From JAHBVL01 sp963712055 (GTDB taxonomy: Bacteria > Chloroflexota > Chloroflexia > Thermomicrobiales > UBA6265), in contig CAVQGN010000004.1 of assembly GCA_963712055.1 (NCBI GenBank), positions 248,001 to 312,000 of the forward strand: a DNA stretch of 64,000 nucleotides, written 5' to 3'. The position numbers were made by a program, and so were the translations under genes. The notes beneath the pieces are model-generated. The model saw only the letters and a program-made list of their open reading frames with translations, had not been told where the DNA came from and made no database searches. Of this stretch, positions 51,332 through 60,516 are shown piece after piece. How positions within the stretch are numbered: the stretch's first letter is position 1; each line of letters starts with the position of its first letter.

Positions 51332-52495
51332 TCAGGACGCCGTTGCTTCCTGCCAGACCTGCAGCCATTTGTCCATGTTCGGGACGTTTTGCCACATCTT
51401 GATCTGGGCGTAACCGGCTTCGATATCGTCCATGTAGAGAGATTCCCGGACTGACGGAAGCAATCCTTCGATCACCTTGCGATTGGTAATCGCATAGTTG
51501 TTGTTCTCGAGGACGCCGATTTGGCCGTTCGGACCGATCATCCAATCGATCCAGCTATAGCAGAGATCAATATCTTTCGCGCCGGACGTGATCATCCAGG
51601 AGTCGGACCAACCAGTAACGCCTTCGGTTGGCCAGACCTCTGCCACGGGAGCGCCACCATCTTGCGCTCCGAGCGTTGCATACGGCCATGCATCCGAGAT
51701 AAAGACCTCACCGTTGACAAAGAGATCTGCAAGTTCGCCACCGAAATTCCAGTAGGCGCGAACCATCGGTCGTTGCGCGACCAGGATGTCCTTGACCTGA
51801 GCAAGTTGCTCGTCATCGAGGATGTAGGGATTCTCCGGAACCGGGTCGAGTAGAAGCGCGTACTGGGCAATCTGGATCGGTGCGTTCCACGTGGCGATCT
51901 TGCCGGAATACTGCTCATCGAGGAGGGCATTCCAGGAGGTTGGTGCCTCAGCGATTTCCTCCGTGTTGTAGAGCATGATCGTCGGACCCCAGGCGAAGTT
52001 GGCGCCGTAGAGCTTTTCATCAAACGTGATGTAGTCGGGGAACTGGAACTGTTCGTAGAGGTCAGGAAAGTTCTTCAGCCGGGTTGGATCGATCTCCTGT
52101 ACAAGCCCTGCGTCGACAAGACGCTGAGTCAGATCGTTAGAGGCGGAAACCATATCGAATGTATCGCCACCACCAGCCTGGAGTTGAGCGAAAGCATCAT
52201 CAGACGAAGCCATGAAGGTTGAATTGATCTGGGCGTCATAGCGCAGTTCCCACGGCTCTCGAAAGCGATCGGCGGTATAGCCTTCCCAGACAATCGCGTT
52301 CAGTTCGGTGGCTGCGGAAGCGCTCGACCCCAGCAGGGATGCACCTGCAGCTCCCAGTCCTATCGCTCCGAAGAATTTCACCAGATCGCGACGCGACAGC
52401 GATCCTTTTTCGAACCGATCCATGACCTGATCAGGCGTCAACTGCTTGAGTTCTTCGATCAACGGCTGACTGGACTGGTGCAACTCGCTCATCAT
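51332..52495 (-). CDS. potD: Tat-exported polyamine-binding protein
   Basis: 387 residues of the PotD/PotF solute-binding family. The N-terminus includes a twin-arginine motif SLSRRDLVKFFGAIGLGAAG, so export is folded via Tat rather than Sec. The mature domain starts near ATELNAIVWEGYTADRF. Ligand-site segments include GANFAWGPTIMLYNTEEI and VFISDAWPYATLG. ATG 52495 (or 52492) follows GGAGGAAACG. It is the first gene of the potDBCA operon; substrate (putrescine, spermidine or a related amine) is unproven. Confidence 0.9.
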   Translation of the reverse strand: MMSELHQSSQPLIEELKQLTPDQVMDRFEKGSLSRRDLVKFFGAIGLGAAGASLLGSSASAATELNAIVWEGYTADRFREPWELRYDAQINSTFMASSDDAFAQLQAGGGDTFDMVSASNDLTQRLVDAGLVQEIDPTRLKNFPDLYEQFQFPDYITFDEKLYGANFAWGPTIMLYNTEEIAEAPTSWNALLDEQYSGKIATWNAPIQIAQYALLLDPVPENPYILDDEQLAQVKDILVAQRPMVRAYWNFGGELADLFVNGEVFISDAWPYATLGAQDGGAPVAEVWPTEGVTGWSDSWMITSGAKDIDLCYSWIDWMIGPNGQIGVLENNNYAITNRKVIEGLLPSVRESLYMDDIEAGYAQIKMWQNVPNMDKWLQVWQEATAS

Positions 52496-52631
52496 CGTTT
52501 CCTCCGACCCGGGTCGAATCGCTTTGATAGCGCCGTGACGCACGATCGCTTCACAGTGCTCTCTTATTTCCCGAGGTCATTTCTCTGCGGAATGTACTTG
52601 AAACGATGTCCCAGCCGCAAGAAAGAGGCGC

Positions 52632-53519
52632 TTAGGAGCGAAGAAGCGGCCTGGTCAGGCAGGTCGGGCCGCCGGCCCGATTGTGGGAAATCTCATTGCC
52701 TTCATAGACAACAACGCTGCAGCCGGCTGCTTCCAGCATAGACTTAGTGCCCGGATTCCCATTGACCACAAGGCAGACGTTCGGTGCCAGAGCGAGCACA
52801 TTGCAGCCCATTGACTCGAATTCGTCGGCCGGCATGTCCAGTAGCGTCCAGCCGCGGGATTCGAGTTCCTGCACGAACGCCACCGGCAGCATTGGCAGAT
52901 GGACGACTGCTTTTTTCGGTGCAACCGGGCTGATGAGTGACATCAGGTGAAGACATTCGCCCGGGCCATGCCAGTAACTGAGATCGTAGGCGAGCACGTC
53001 GACGCCAAGCGGTTGGAGCAGGAACCGCAGTTGCTCGATACCCTCACTGTTTGTCCTATATCCGCGTCCGACGGCGAGTGTCTGCTCATCGAGCCAGAGC
53101 GTGTCGCCGCCTTCAACCGTTCCCGGCGCTTTGACGTCTCCAAGAATTGGCACTTCGAGTGCGCCGTAGGTGCGAGCATGAAGCGCCGGTTCGCCTTCGC
53201 GTTCGGGTTTGCCCATGCTCAGCAGAATGGCGCCGCTATTCGTGATGAGCGATGGGTCGTAGCCGAAGATGGCATCGAGTTCGCCTGGTTCATCAGCTGA
53301 TTCGACGATCACGTCACAGCCCGCCGTTTCGAGCAAGGTGACGAATGCTTTGTGCTCGGAAACCGCCAGGTCATGGTCGATCGGATGGAGATACCCGAAG
53401 CGGACCCAGTCATCATCGCTGCCGGGAGGGGCAGGAGAGCGAACGATCACCCGTTCGAGTGTTCCGGACATCGATTGACCGCCGTAGTTTCGTTTCGTGC
53501 CATTGTCGCGTTCTGACAT
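52632..53519 (-). CDS. Amidinotransferase-fold hydrolase (DDAH/arginine-deiminase-like)
   Basis: 295 residues of the guanidine-modifying enzyme superfamily. Visible: GTVEGGDTLWLDEQTLAVG (substrate-carboxylate region), catalytic His in HGPGECLHLMSLIS and catalytic Cys near the end (GGPTCLTRPLLRS). Family members hydrolyse arginine, methylarginines or agmatine. Lying immediately upstream of the polyamine importer operon on the same strand, it may feed guanidino or polyamine breakdown; the substrate is inferred only. ATG 53519 fits with AGGAG nine bases upstream. Confidence 0.82.
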   Translation of the reverse strand: MSERDNGTKRNYGGQSMSGTLERVIVRSPAPPGSDDDWVRFGYLHPIDHDLAVSEHKAFVTLLETAGCDVIVESADEPGELDAIFGYDPSLITNSGAILLSMGKPEREGEPALHARTYGALEVPILGDVKAPGTVEGGDTLWLDEQTLAVGRGYRTNSEGIEQLRFLLQPLGVDVLAYDLSYWHGPGECLHLMSLISPVAPKKAVVHLPMLPVAFVQELESRGWTLLDMPADEFESMGCNVLALAPNVCLVVNGNPGTKSMLEAAGCSVVVYEGNEISHNRAGGPTCLTRPLLRS

Positions 53520-53596
53520 CTCGATCAACTCCTGCGGCGCGATGCCGTAGCCTTACCGGGACTGCGATTTCGATCCACGCATGGGGCAGTGAACCG

Positions 53597-54850
53597 ATGA
53601 ATCCTACCAAACGTGTGGCCTTTTTCGATCCTTTCTCGGGCGCCAGCGGCGACATGATTCTCGGCGCGTTGATCGACGCCGGCGCGTCGATAGACGATAT
53701 CCGTGACACGCTCGAATCGTTGGTGCTTGGTGGATATTCCCTCGAGGCTTCGCCGTTTTCCGATAGAGCGGTCAACGGCACTCAGTGCACCGTGATCGTT
53801 GATGGGGATCAACCGTCGCGGACCTGGGCAGAGATCCGCACCCTTATCCAGTCGTCTGGGATGTCTCCCAAAGCACGATCGCTGGCGTTGCGATGGTTCG
53901 CGTTTCTGGCTGATGCCGAAGCCGAGGTCCATGCGGTCCAGATCGAGGATGTTCATTTTCACGAAGTGGGGGCTGTCGACTCGATCGTTGATATCTGTGG
54001 CGCCGCTATCGCGATGGATCTGTTGGCTATCGATGAGATTCGGATTGGCCCATTGCGGGTCGGTTCTGGTTTCGTCAACACGGAGCATGGCTTGTTGCCC
54101 GTTCCTGCGCCCGCGACCTCCGCATTGCTGGCGAAAGCGAGGGCAGTGCTCGCTGCGGATGGACCGGTCTCGATGGCGACCCCCGGAGAACTCCTGACCC
54201 CGACTGGCGCTGCGATCCTTCTCGCCGAAGGGCAACCCGGTCGACCGGCTATGACGGTCGAATCGGTGTCCTATGGGTTCGGGCAGAAATCCTTTCCCTG
54301 GCCGAACGCCCTCGGACTGTGGATCGGGACAGTTGCTACCGACGCGGCTGCAGAACCATCCGAGACGCCACTCGATTGTGTCGTGATCGAAACCAACATC
54401 GACGACATGAATCCGCAAGCCTTCGAGTTGCTCATCGAACGGCTTTTCGCGGCAGGAGCGCTCGACGTCTGGAAAACGCCGATCGCCATGAAAAAGGAAC
54501 GGCTCGCTACTATGGTCAGCGTGCTCGGTCGGCTCGAGGATCAGTATCGACTAGAAACGTTGCTGCTCCAGGAATCGACCACGTTCGGGGTGAGGTCGTA
54601 CGCGGTCGAACGGCGGATCGCCGGGCGAGCATGGATGCCAATTGCAACCCGTTTCGGCGAGATCCGGGTCAAATGCAAGGGGATCGACGGCCGGGTGGTC
54701 GAGGTCGCTCCTGAATACGACGATGTCGTCGCAGCCGCCCGGTCGACGGGAGCCACCTTCAGTACCGTCTGGTCAGAGACGCGGCGACTCGGAGAAGCGC
54801 TGGTGGGTCGGTCGCTGACCGATGTCATTGCCGAAGCGGAATCGTCCTAA
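53597..54850 (+). CDS. larC: Nickel-pincer cofactor synthesis protein LarC
   Basis: 417 residues of the DUF111/LarC family that inserts nickel into pyridinium-3,5-bisthiocarboxylic acid mononucleotide, the cofactor of lactate racemase and related enzymes. Diagnostic: MNPTKRVAFFDPFSGASGDM, IEDVHFHEVGAVDSIVDICG and PVPAPATSALL, METNIDDMNPQ-like VIETNIDDMNPQAFELLIERL, then DVWKTPIAMKKERLA. LarB, LarE and LarA are not in this window, so cofactor synthesis and its client are elsewhere. In many species larC is translated by frameshift as two parts; here it is one continuous frame. The TAA stop shares bases with the convergent amidohydrolase gene. Confidence 0.92.
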   Translation: MNPTKRVAFFDPFSGASGDMILGALIDAGASIDDIRDTLESLVLGGYSLEASPFSDRAVNGTQCTVIVDGDQPSRTWAEIRTLIQSSGMSPKARSLALRWFAFLADAEAEVHAVQIEDVHFHEVGAVDSIVDICGAAIAMDLLAIDEIRIGPLRVGSGFVNTEHGLLPVPAPATSALLAKARAVLAADGPVSMATPGELLTPTGAAILLAEGQPGRPAMTVESVSYGFGQKSFPWPNALGLWIGTVATDAAAEPSETPLDCVVIETNIDDMNPQAFELLIERLFAAGALDVWKTPIAMKKERLATMVSVLGRLEDQYRLETLLLQESTTFGVRSYAVERRIAGRAWMPIATRFGEIRVKCKGIDGRVVEVAPEYDDVVAAARSTGATFSTVWSETRRLGEALVGRSLTDVIAEAESS

Positions 54851-55983
54851 GTCAGATCCTTCCAGAACGCGCTCTGGGTTCTGATGATTGCCTCGATCAC
54901 GGCGCGGGCATCGACACTGACGGTGATGCTCGCTGGTTGGGCTTCGGCTCTCTCGCCATAGGGTTCGACCAACGGTAGCGGGCCATCTCCGGGACCGGTC
55001 ATGGTTTCAGCGATCGCGGCTGAGCAATATGGGGCATAAGTCGCGGAGTACCCGCCTTCCTGAGCGACAACGAGTCTGCCACCGGCGAACGTGTTGGCGA
55101 TCCCAATCAAGCGCGAGGTCATCATCCGGTAGGCAGCGGTGGTCAGACACATTCTGCCCAGCGGATCGACGACGTTTGCGTCCTGGCCCGCTGAGATCAC
55201 GACCAGATCCGGCTGGAACTGTGTCGCGATCGGGAGGACAAGGCGGTCAAACGCTTCCTCATAGGCGGCGTTGCCACTCCCGGCAGGGAGAGGGATGTTG
55301 ACGGTAAACCCTTCGCCCTGACCGCGGCCGGTGTCCACGATCTTGCCCCAGCCGGGCGGAAAGTGATCGTCCTGGTGGATCGAAACAAACAGGATATCGT
55401 CGTCGCCATAAAAGATGTCCTGAGTGCCATTGCCATGATGGACATCCCAATCGACAACCAGGACTCGTTTGACCCCGAACGATCGCTGGGCATGGCGCAC
55501 CGCCACGGCCACATTGTTGAAAACGCAGAATCCCATCGCGATGTCGGCCATGGCGTGGTGTCCCGGAGGCCGAACAAGGGCATAGGCTGTTGTGACCGCG
55601 CCGGCCATAACGGCATCGACTGCCGCCATCACGCCTCCGGCGGCAAGACGGGCAATCTCATCTCCACCGATACCGATCGGTGCCCCTTCGCCACAATCTC
55701 CACCGGACAGGGAGGTCCGTGCAACTCGTTCAAGCAGAGCGGGTGTGTGTACGGCAAGGAGGTCATCATCGCTGGCGATGAGCGGCTCGATGCGGATCAT
55801 CCGGCGAGTGACGCCAGAAAGATCCATCAATTGCTTCGCTCGGCCAACCAGTTGAGGACTCGAGGGATGTGGAACCGGTTCCGGATAGGGAAATGGTGAT
55901 CGATCATTGTAGAGATACAACCCGGTGTCATGCGCGAGAAAACGGTCATCGAAGACGAGACCGACGGAAGGTGAAGAAGACAT
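54847..55983 (-). CDS. Histone-deacetylase-family amidohydrolase (AcuC/acetylpolyamine type)
   Basis: 378 residues of the zinc-dependent arginase/deacetylase fold. Catalytic His pair in RPPGHHAMADIAMGFCVFNN; zinc ligands in VLVVDWDVHHGNGTQDIFY and DLVVISAGQDANVVDPLG; the oxyanion Tyr is in AQEGGYSATYAPY. Bacterial members remove acetyl groups from acetylpolyamines, acetoin-related substrates or proteins. Nearness to the polyamine transporter and guanidino hydrolase favours acetylpolyamine amidohydrolase, as inference. ATG 55983 has AGGAG seven bases before it. Confidence 0.88.
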   Translation of the reverse strand: MSSSPSVGLVFDDRFLAHDTGLYLYNDRSPFPYPEPVPHPSSPQLVGRAKQLMDLSGVTRRMIRIEPLIASDDDLLAVHTPALLERVARTSLSGGDCGEGAPIGIGGDEIARLAAGGVMAAVDAVMAGAVTTAYALVRPPGHHAMADIAMGFCVFNNVAVAVRHAQRSFGVKRVLVVDWDVHHGNGTQDIFYGDDDILFVSIHQDDHFPPGWGKIVDTGRGQGEGFTVNIPLPAGSGNAAYEEAFDRLVLPIATQFQPDLVVISAGQDANVVDPLGRMCLTTAAYRMMTSRLIGIANTFAGGRLVVAQEGGYSATYAPYCSAAIAETMTGPGDGPLPLVEPYGERAEAQPASITVSVDARAVIEAIIRTQSAFWKDLT

Positions 55984-56034
55984 GGTCAGACTCCTGATGT
56001 GGTCACCGACTGAGTTGCGCTGGCGCAAAATGTA

Positions 56035-56058
56035 ACCCCGCGGACGCGTCCGCGGGGT
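56035..56058 (-). terminator. 24-base perfect palindrome, terminator
   Basis: A self-complementary sequence (arms ACCCCGCGGACG and its complement) 33 bases after the C39-type gene on the minus strand. On that strand it is followed by TACATTTTG. Likely terminator; it is GC-rich and without a loop, so it would fold with an inner four-base turn. Confidence 0.6.
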
Positions 56059-56091
56059 CAGGTAGATTCGGTCCGGCTAAGAGTTGTGTGG

Positions 56092-57120
56092 TCAGGCGGG
56101 TGAAACCGCCAACCCCATTCCATCGAGGATATTCCACATGTACATGAAATCGCCCCAGGAATAGAAGCGGTAGGTGCCGGTTCCCGGGTCGGAGAGATAG
56201 ACACCGGCGGCGTCGTATCCGTAGGCGACCATCACATGCATTCCGGCAACCACCGTGAAGCTGCGGCCATCGAGTTGCTCGACGATGCTTTCATCGCCCC
56301 ACAGTCCGAGCCAGACCAATACAGGCGTTCCTTGATCGAGTCGATTTGTCAACGCCCCGGAGTCTCCGACGGCGTAGAACGCATCGCCGTTGAATCCGAA
56401 ACTCGGCAAGGCCCATGACAGCGGTTCGTTGTATACGCCGTAGTCGTCGGTTCGCCCCCAGACGCCGTTGATATCGCCACGATACCCAACGTGAGGGTTG
56501 GCGGACCAGCCGACATAGTTGTCAAACGCATATTCGGAAACGCCGTCACCGAATGCGCTCGTCGCAATGTACAGCGCGGCGTATTCGCAGGAAAGGGTTC
56601 GTTGCTGAGCATAACGAGGAACCGACACTTTGACTTCGGCGCCAGAGCCGGATTCACTGGAGGCGGAAGCCGGAACATAGTTGATGTCGCCCTCAACTGC
56701 CAGGAGTTTGTGAGCGTTGTTGCAACCACCGTCAGCGGACGGAACGATCGAGAGCCCGGTCAGGTATTCCCCGCCCATGTTGATATCGAGCCAATGACCG
56801 ACGCCGGCGTCTGCGTCGCCGGTATCCAGCTCAAGAAACGCCACGCCATTTTCATTTGTTATGGCACGATCGAGCGCCACGATCGTGTCGGCGACGTGCA
56901 GAGCGAGTTCGACTTCGACGCTTGGCAGTGCCCGACCCGATTCTCGAACCTCGACGGAGATATCCATCACGCAGCCAACCTCAGGACGGGTGGCGCTGAT
57001 ATCAATCCAGGCGTCGATTGATTTGGTGGCGGCAGACACCGTAGCTACGCCAGCCATCAGGGGAGCCACTAGGGCAATCAGGAAGGCTGCGGGTAGTGCC
57101 AAGCGGAGCAAACGAGTCAT
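56092..57120 (-). CDS. Exported C39-like peptidase
   Basis: 342 residues. Signal peptide (1-31, ending near ATVSA). An N-terminal Ig-like beta domain (WIDISATRPEVGCVMDISVEV) precedes the Peptidase_C39_2 domain: catalytic Cys in RTLSCEYAALYIATSAFG, His in AGMHVMVAYGYD and the downstream Asp in VYLSDPGTG. Exported C39-like proteins cleave peptides or bind wall components; cargo unknown. No ABC exporter accompanies it, so it is not a bacteriocin-processing system. Confidence 0.82.
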   Translation of the reverse strand: MTRLLRLALPAAFLIALVAPLMAGVATVSAATKSIDAWIDISATRPEVGCVMDISVEVRESGRALPSVEVELALHVADTIVALDRAITNENGVAFLELDTGDADAGVGHWLDINMGGEYLTGLSIVPSADGGCNNAHKLLAVEGDINYVPASASSESGSGAEVKVSVPRYAQQRTLSCEYAALYIATSAFGDGVSEYAFDNYVGWSANPHVGYRGDINGVWGRTDDYGVYNEPLSWALPSFGFNGDAFYAVGDSGALTNRLDQGTPVLVWLGLWGDESIVEQLDGRSFTVVAGMHVMVAYGYDAAGVYLSDPGTGTYRFYSWGDFMYMWNILDGMGLAVSPA

Positions 57121-57477
57121 GCAGAGACCCCTTCGAAATCAGTTGATGTCAGAGCGAGGTGTCGCGATTCTCGGAATTCGGCGGGGTTCCGTTCACCACG
57201 AGCGAGAGTCTAGCACCTGAAGGTGCGTACGTTCGACTTGCCACGGAAAACGAAGCAAACGCCATTTCTGATCCTCAGACGACCAAATAACGCGTACGTA
57301 CGCAATAATAGCTACCGCTTTCTCGTTTTGCAACCATCGCCCAATTGTTGCCACGGCCGCAAATCGTTTCTGAGCGCACCCGTTGCCTTTGTTACACTGC
57401 CGACCGGGATGATTGCCCGGATTTCCAGTGCACATTCTGTCTTCTGCAGGAACACACATGCTTGAAAGGGAACCTCG
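57121..57477. other. Divergent regulatory gap between C39 peptidase and Lrp-type genes
   Basis: Contains GCGTACGTACGC (57292-57303), a perfect 12-base palindrome, and a related TGCGTACGTT (57224-57233). Both lie within the space where promoters of the two divergent genes must be. Likely autoregulatory sites of the Lrp-type protein. No gene is found here. Confidence 0.5.
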
Positions 57478-57945
57478 ATGTCACGCAGGGTCAATGCCAG
57501 TGACCGCACGCTCATCCGGATGCTTCAGCAAGACGCTCGGGCGTCATTTGCCGAACTGAGTCGCGTTTCCGGCATTCCCGAATCGACGGTTCGGCGGCGG
57601 GTCGAACGGATGCAGGATGAAGGCATCATTGAATTTTCGATGACACCGGATCCGACCAAACTCGGCTACGACATGCGGGCGATCATCGGGCTGCGGGTGG
57701 ATGTTCGCGAACTGAACGCGATTGCCGAAAATCTGCGTAACATGGAGGAAATCGCCTTCGCCGCATTTGTCACCGGAAGTTTCGACATCATTACGCACGT
57801 CGTCGTCGAACACCAGGAGGGGCTGGTGGCCCTGTTGCAGCACCTCGCCGGAATCCCGGGGGTGCGTTCGACGGAGACGTTTGTCATGCCGTGGGTGATC
57901 AAGCCAGCTAGCGCATGGATTCTGCCTGAATCGCCGAGCCGTTAG
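57478..57945 (+). CDS. Lrp/AsnC-family transcriptional regulator
   Basis: 155 residues. The helix-turn-helix lies in LIRMLQQDARASFAELSRVSGIP and STVRRRVERMQDEGIIE. The RAM/AsnC ligand domain includes VRELNAIAENLRNMEEI and FAAFVTGSFDIITHVVV. Such regulators sense amino acids and often control their own gene and neighbouring genes for amino-acid or acyl-CoA metabolism. ATG with AAAGGG upstream. Its TAG stop overlaps the TAA stop of the convergent membrane protein gene (57942-57945). Confidence 0.92.
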   Translation: MSRRVNASDRTLIRMLQQDARASFAELSRVSGIPESTVRRRVERMQDEGIIEFSMTPDPTKLGYDMRAIIGLRVDVRELNAIAENLRNMEEIAFAAFVTGSFDIITHVVVEHQEGLVALLQHLAGIPGVRSTETFVMPWVIKPASAWILPESPSR

Positions 57946-58310
57946 GCCGCGTTCGACTCGCCGATGCTGTAGGCAACGGCCACCAGCAGAAACGCAGCCA
58001 GAGTGGCGAAAAACGCCAGCCGCGCTTTGCTCGCCGGTGGAGAGTCGCTGCCCGCGATCATGTGATCCGCACCGACTGGCAGAATCGCAGCCAGCGCGAT
58101 CAAATAATGGGTAGCGGTCATTTCATGATCACCGCCAAGCAGCGAAAACCCGAGCATGTATTGAATGAGAAGTAGACCGGACGCGGCGAACGTCAAACCG
58201 CGCGCCCAGGGGAACGTGCTACCGCGCAGCCAGCGCAGTAAATTCAGAATCACCAGCAAGAGAAATGACACGACGACGGCTAAGCCGATGATCATGTGTG
58301 CTTCAGTCAC
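57942..58310 (-). CDS. Four-span membrane protein, 122 residues
   Basis: Hydrophobic segments: IIGLAVVVSFLLLVILNLL, GLTFAASGLLLIQYMLGFS, YLIALAAILPVGADHMIAG and ARLAFFATLAAFLLVAVAYS. GGDHEMTATHYL between spans 2 and 3 is His-rich and might coordinate haem or metal. GTG 58310 or ATG 58295 may be the start; neither has a good ribosome site. No family recognised. Confidence 0.65.
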   Translation of the reverse strand: MTEAHMIIGLAVVVSFLLLVILNLLRWLRGSTFPWARGLTFAASGLLLIQYMLGFSLLGGDHEMTATHYLIALAAILPVGADHMIAGSDSPPASKARLAFFATLAAFLLVAVAYSIGESNAA

Positions 58311-58527
58311 GATGTGGGTGCCTTTCGATTCGCGCCAACTGGCTCATCCCGCTCTATAGCGATCATATCTTCGCGCCCAGCGACCAACCTTTCAAGGTCC
58401 AGTGGGCGTCACTCCTCTCGCAATGGTCATCGGCGCAGGTGACTCCCCTTTGTATACTCACGACATCAGACGACGATGGCTGCGGGAATCACCTGAACAG
58501 CCCAGAACCAACGGAGGACATGACGAA

Positions 58528-60495
58528 ATGGCGGCCGACGAGCAGAACAAGGACACAATTTCCGCGCTTTACGCCGAGAATCGGACCTTTCCACCTCCAG
58601 CGGGGTTTGTCGAGCAGGCCAATGTGACCGACCCAGCTATCTACGAACGCGCTACGGCCGACCCGGAAGCGTATTGGGCTGGCGAAGCCGAAGCGCTCGA
58701 TTGGTTCAAACCGTGGGACACCGTGCTGTCGTGGGATCCCCCGTTCGCTCGCTGGTTCGATGGAGGGCAGTTGAACGTCTCCTACAACTGCCTTGATCGC
58801 CATGTCGAAAAGGGCGATGGCGACCGGGTGGCCTACTACTGGGAAGGTGAACCAGGAGATTCACGAGTCATCACCTATCGAGATCTGTTGACTGAAGTTC
58901 AGCAGTGCGCAAACGCGCTCAAATCGCTTGGAATCAAGAAGGGCGACCGCGTCGCGATCTACATGCCAATGATTCCTGAACTACCTGTCGCGATGCTGGC
59001 TTGTGCCCGGATCGGCGCTCCCCACACGGTGGTCTTTGGCGGTTTCTCGTCGTCAGCTCTGGCCGATCGCATCAACGACGCCGAAGCGACGGTCGTTATC
59101 ACTGCAGACGGTGGCTACCGGCGTGGACTCCATGCCGGGCTGAAAGTCAACGTTGACGCAGCGATCGACTCGACACCAAGCGTCACCAGCGTGCTGGTGG
59201 TGAAGCGAACTGGCGAAAACGTCGAGATGGTGGAAGGTCGTGATATCTGGTGGCACGAGCTGGTGCCAGCGCAGGATGCCAAATGCCCGCCTGAAGTCAT
59301 GGAGAGTGAGGACATGCTCTATCTCCTCTATACCTCCGGCACCACCGCCAAACCAAAAGGCATTCTCCATACGACGGGCGGATATCTCGTTGGTGTAGCG
59401 TCTACGCACCGGCTCATCTTCGATCTCAAGCCAGACGATATCTACTGGGCCGCCGCAGATATCGGTTGGGTAACCGGGCATTCCTATATCGTGTACGGTC
59501 CGCTGGCGAACGGTACAACCAGTGTGATGTACGAAGGAACACCGGATTATCCAGATTGGCACCGCTGGTGGGAGATCGTCGAAAAGTACAAAGTGACCAC
59601 CCTCTATATGGCGCCTACGGCGATCCGGGCGCACATGAAGCAGGGTCCCAAGCATGCCGAACAGCATGACCTCTCTTCGTTGCGCTTGCTCGGGACCGTT
59701 GGCGAACCAATCAACCCTGAAGCCTGGGTCTGGTATCACAACCACATCGGTGCCGGACAATGCCCGATTGTTGACACCTGGTGGCAAACCGAAACCGGCA
59801 TGATCATGATTTCGCCAGTCCCCGGTATCACGGTCACCAAACCAGGTTCGGCCACTTTCCCGATTCCGGGTGTCGGAGCAGATGTGGTCGACAACGCCGG
59901 CAACTCCCGGCCACTCGGTGGTGGCGGCTATCTCGTGCTAACAACACCGTGGCCCGCGATGCTGCGCGGAATCTATGGCGATCCCGAGCGATTCAAGGCG
60001 ACCTACTGGAGTCGATTCCCAGGAATCTATTTCCCGGGTGATGGCGCGAAGCGTGACGAGGATGGCTACTACTGGCTGCTTGGTCGCGTCGACGACGTCA
60101 TGAATGTCTCCGGTCACCGGCTCAGCACCACCGAAATCGAGAGCGCGTTGGTATCGCATCCAGCCGTGGCGGAAGCAGCGGTGGTTGGACAACCTGACGA
60201 CGTCACGGGTGAAGCGATTTTCGCGTTTGTGATCGTCAAGAAGGGGATCGACCCGACCGATGAACTGGGTTCTGAGTTGAGACGGCATGTTGCCAGGGTG
60301 ATCAGCCCGATCGCACGACCAAAATCAGTGATGTTCACGCCAGATCTGCCGAAAACCCGGTCCGGCAAGATCATGCGCCGGTTGCTGAAGGACATTGCCA
60401 CCAATCGTCCGCTGGGAGATACCACTACGCTTGCCGATTCTGGCGTGGTCGAAGCGATTCAGATGTCAGCCCAAAGCGGCAAGGACGAGGACTAG
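58528..60495 (+). CDS. acsA: Acetyl-CoA synthetase (AMP-forming)
   Basis: 655 residues; activates acetate to acetyl-CoA through acetyl-AMP. A3 core YTSGTTAKPKG, ISVP-like segments, A5 WWQTETG, A8 FPGDGAKRDEDGYYWLLGR and GRVDDVMNVSGHRLST, and the C-terminal catalytic lysine motif TRSGKIMRR, whose Lys is the usual acetylation target. Start ATG 58528 lies after GGAGG with 10 bases spacing. Nearby acyl-CoA and sugar enzymes suggest acetate use. The two-base-rich hairpin around the stop is weak. Confidence 0.96.
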   Translation: MAADEQNKDTISALYAENRTFPPPAGFVEQANVTDPAIYERATADPEAYWAGEAEALDWFKPWDTVLSWDPPFARWFDGGQLNVSYNCLDRHVEKGDGDRVAYYWEGEPGDSRVITYRDLLTEVQQCANALKSLGIKKGDRVAIYMPMIPELPVAMLACARIGAPHTVVFGGFSSSALADRINDAEATVVITADGGYRRGLHAGLKVNVDAAIDSTPSVTSVLVVKRTGENVEMVEGRDIWWHELVPAQDAKCPPEVMESEDMLYLLYTSGTTAKPKGILHTTGGYLVGVASTHRLIFDLKPDDIYWAAADIGWVTGHSYIVYGPLANGTTSVMYEGTPDYPDWHRWWEIVEKYKVTTLYMAPTAIRAHMKQGPKHAEQHDLSSLRLLGTVGEPINPEAWVWYHNHIGAGQCPIVDTWWQTETGMIMISPVPGITVTKPGSATFPIPGVGADVVDNAGNSRPLGGGGYLVLTTPWPAMLRGIYGDPERFKATYWSRFPGIYFPGDGAKRDEDGYYWLLGRVDDVMNVSGHRLSTTEIESALVSHPAVAEAAVVGQPDDVTGEAIFAFVIVKKGIDPTDELGSELRRHVARVISPIARPKSVMFTPDLPKTRSGKIMRRLLKDIATNRPLGDTTTLADSGVVEAIQMSAQSGKDED

Positions 60496-60516
60496 CGGGT
60501 TCCGCTTTGGTGCGGG

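Noticed and set aside
53597..54850. A complete lactate racemase (larABCE) operon
   Set aside because: Only larC is present; the neighbours are unrelated.
56092..57120. Bacteriocin processing/export system from the C39-type domain
   Set aside because: The protein has a signal peptide and no ABC transporter domain, and there is no small precursor gene nearby.
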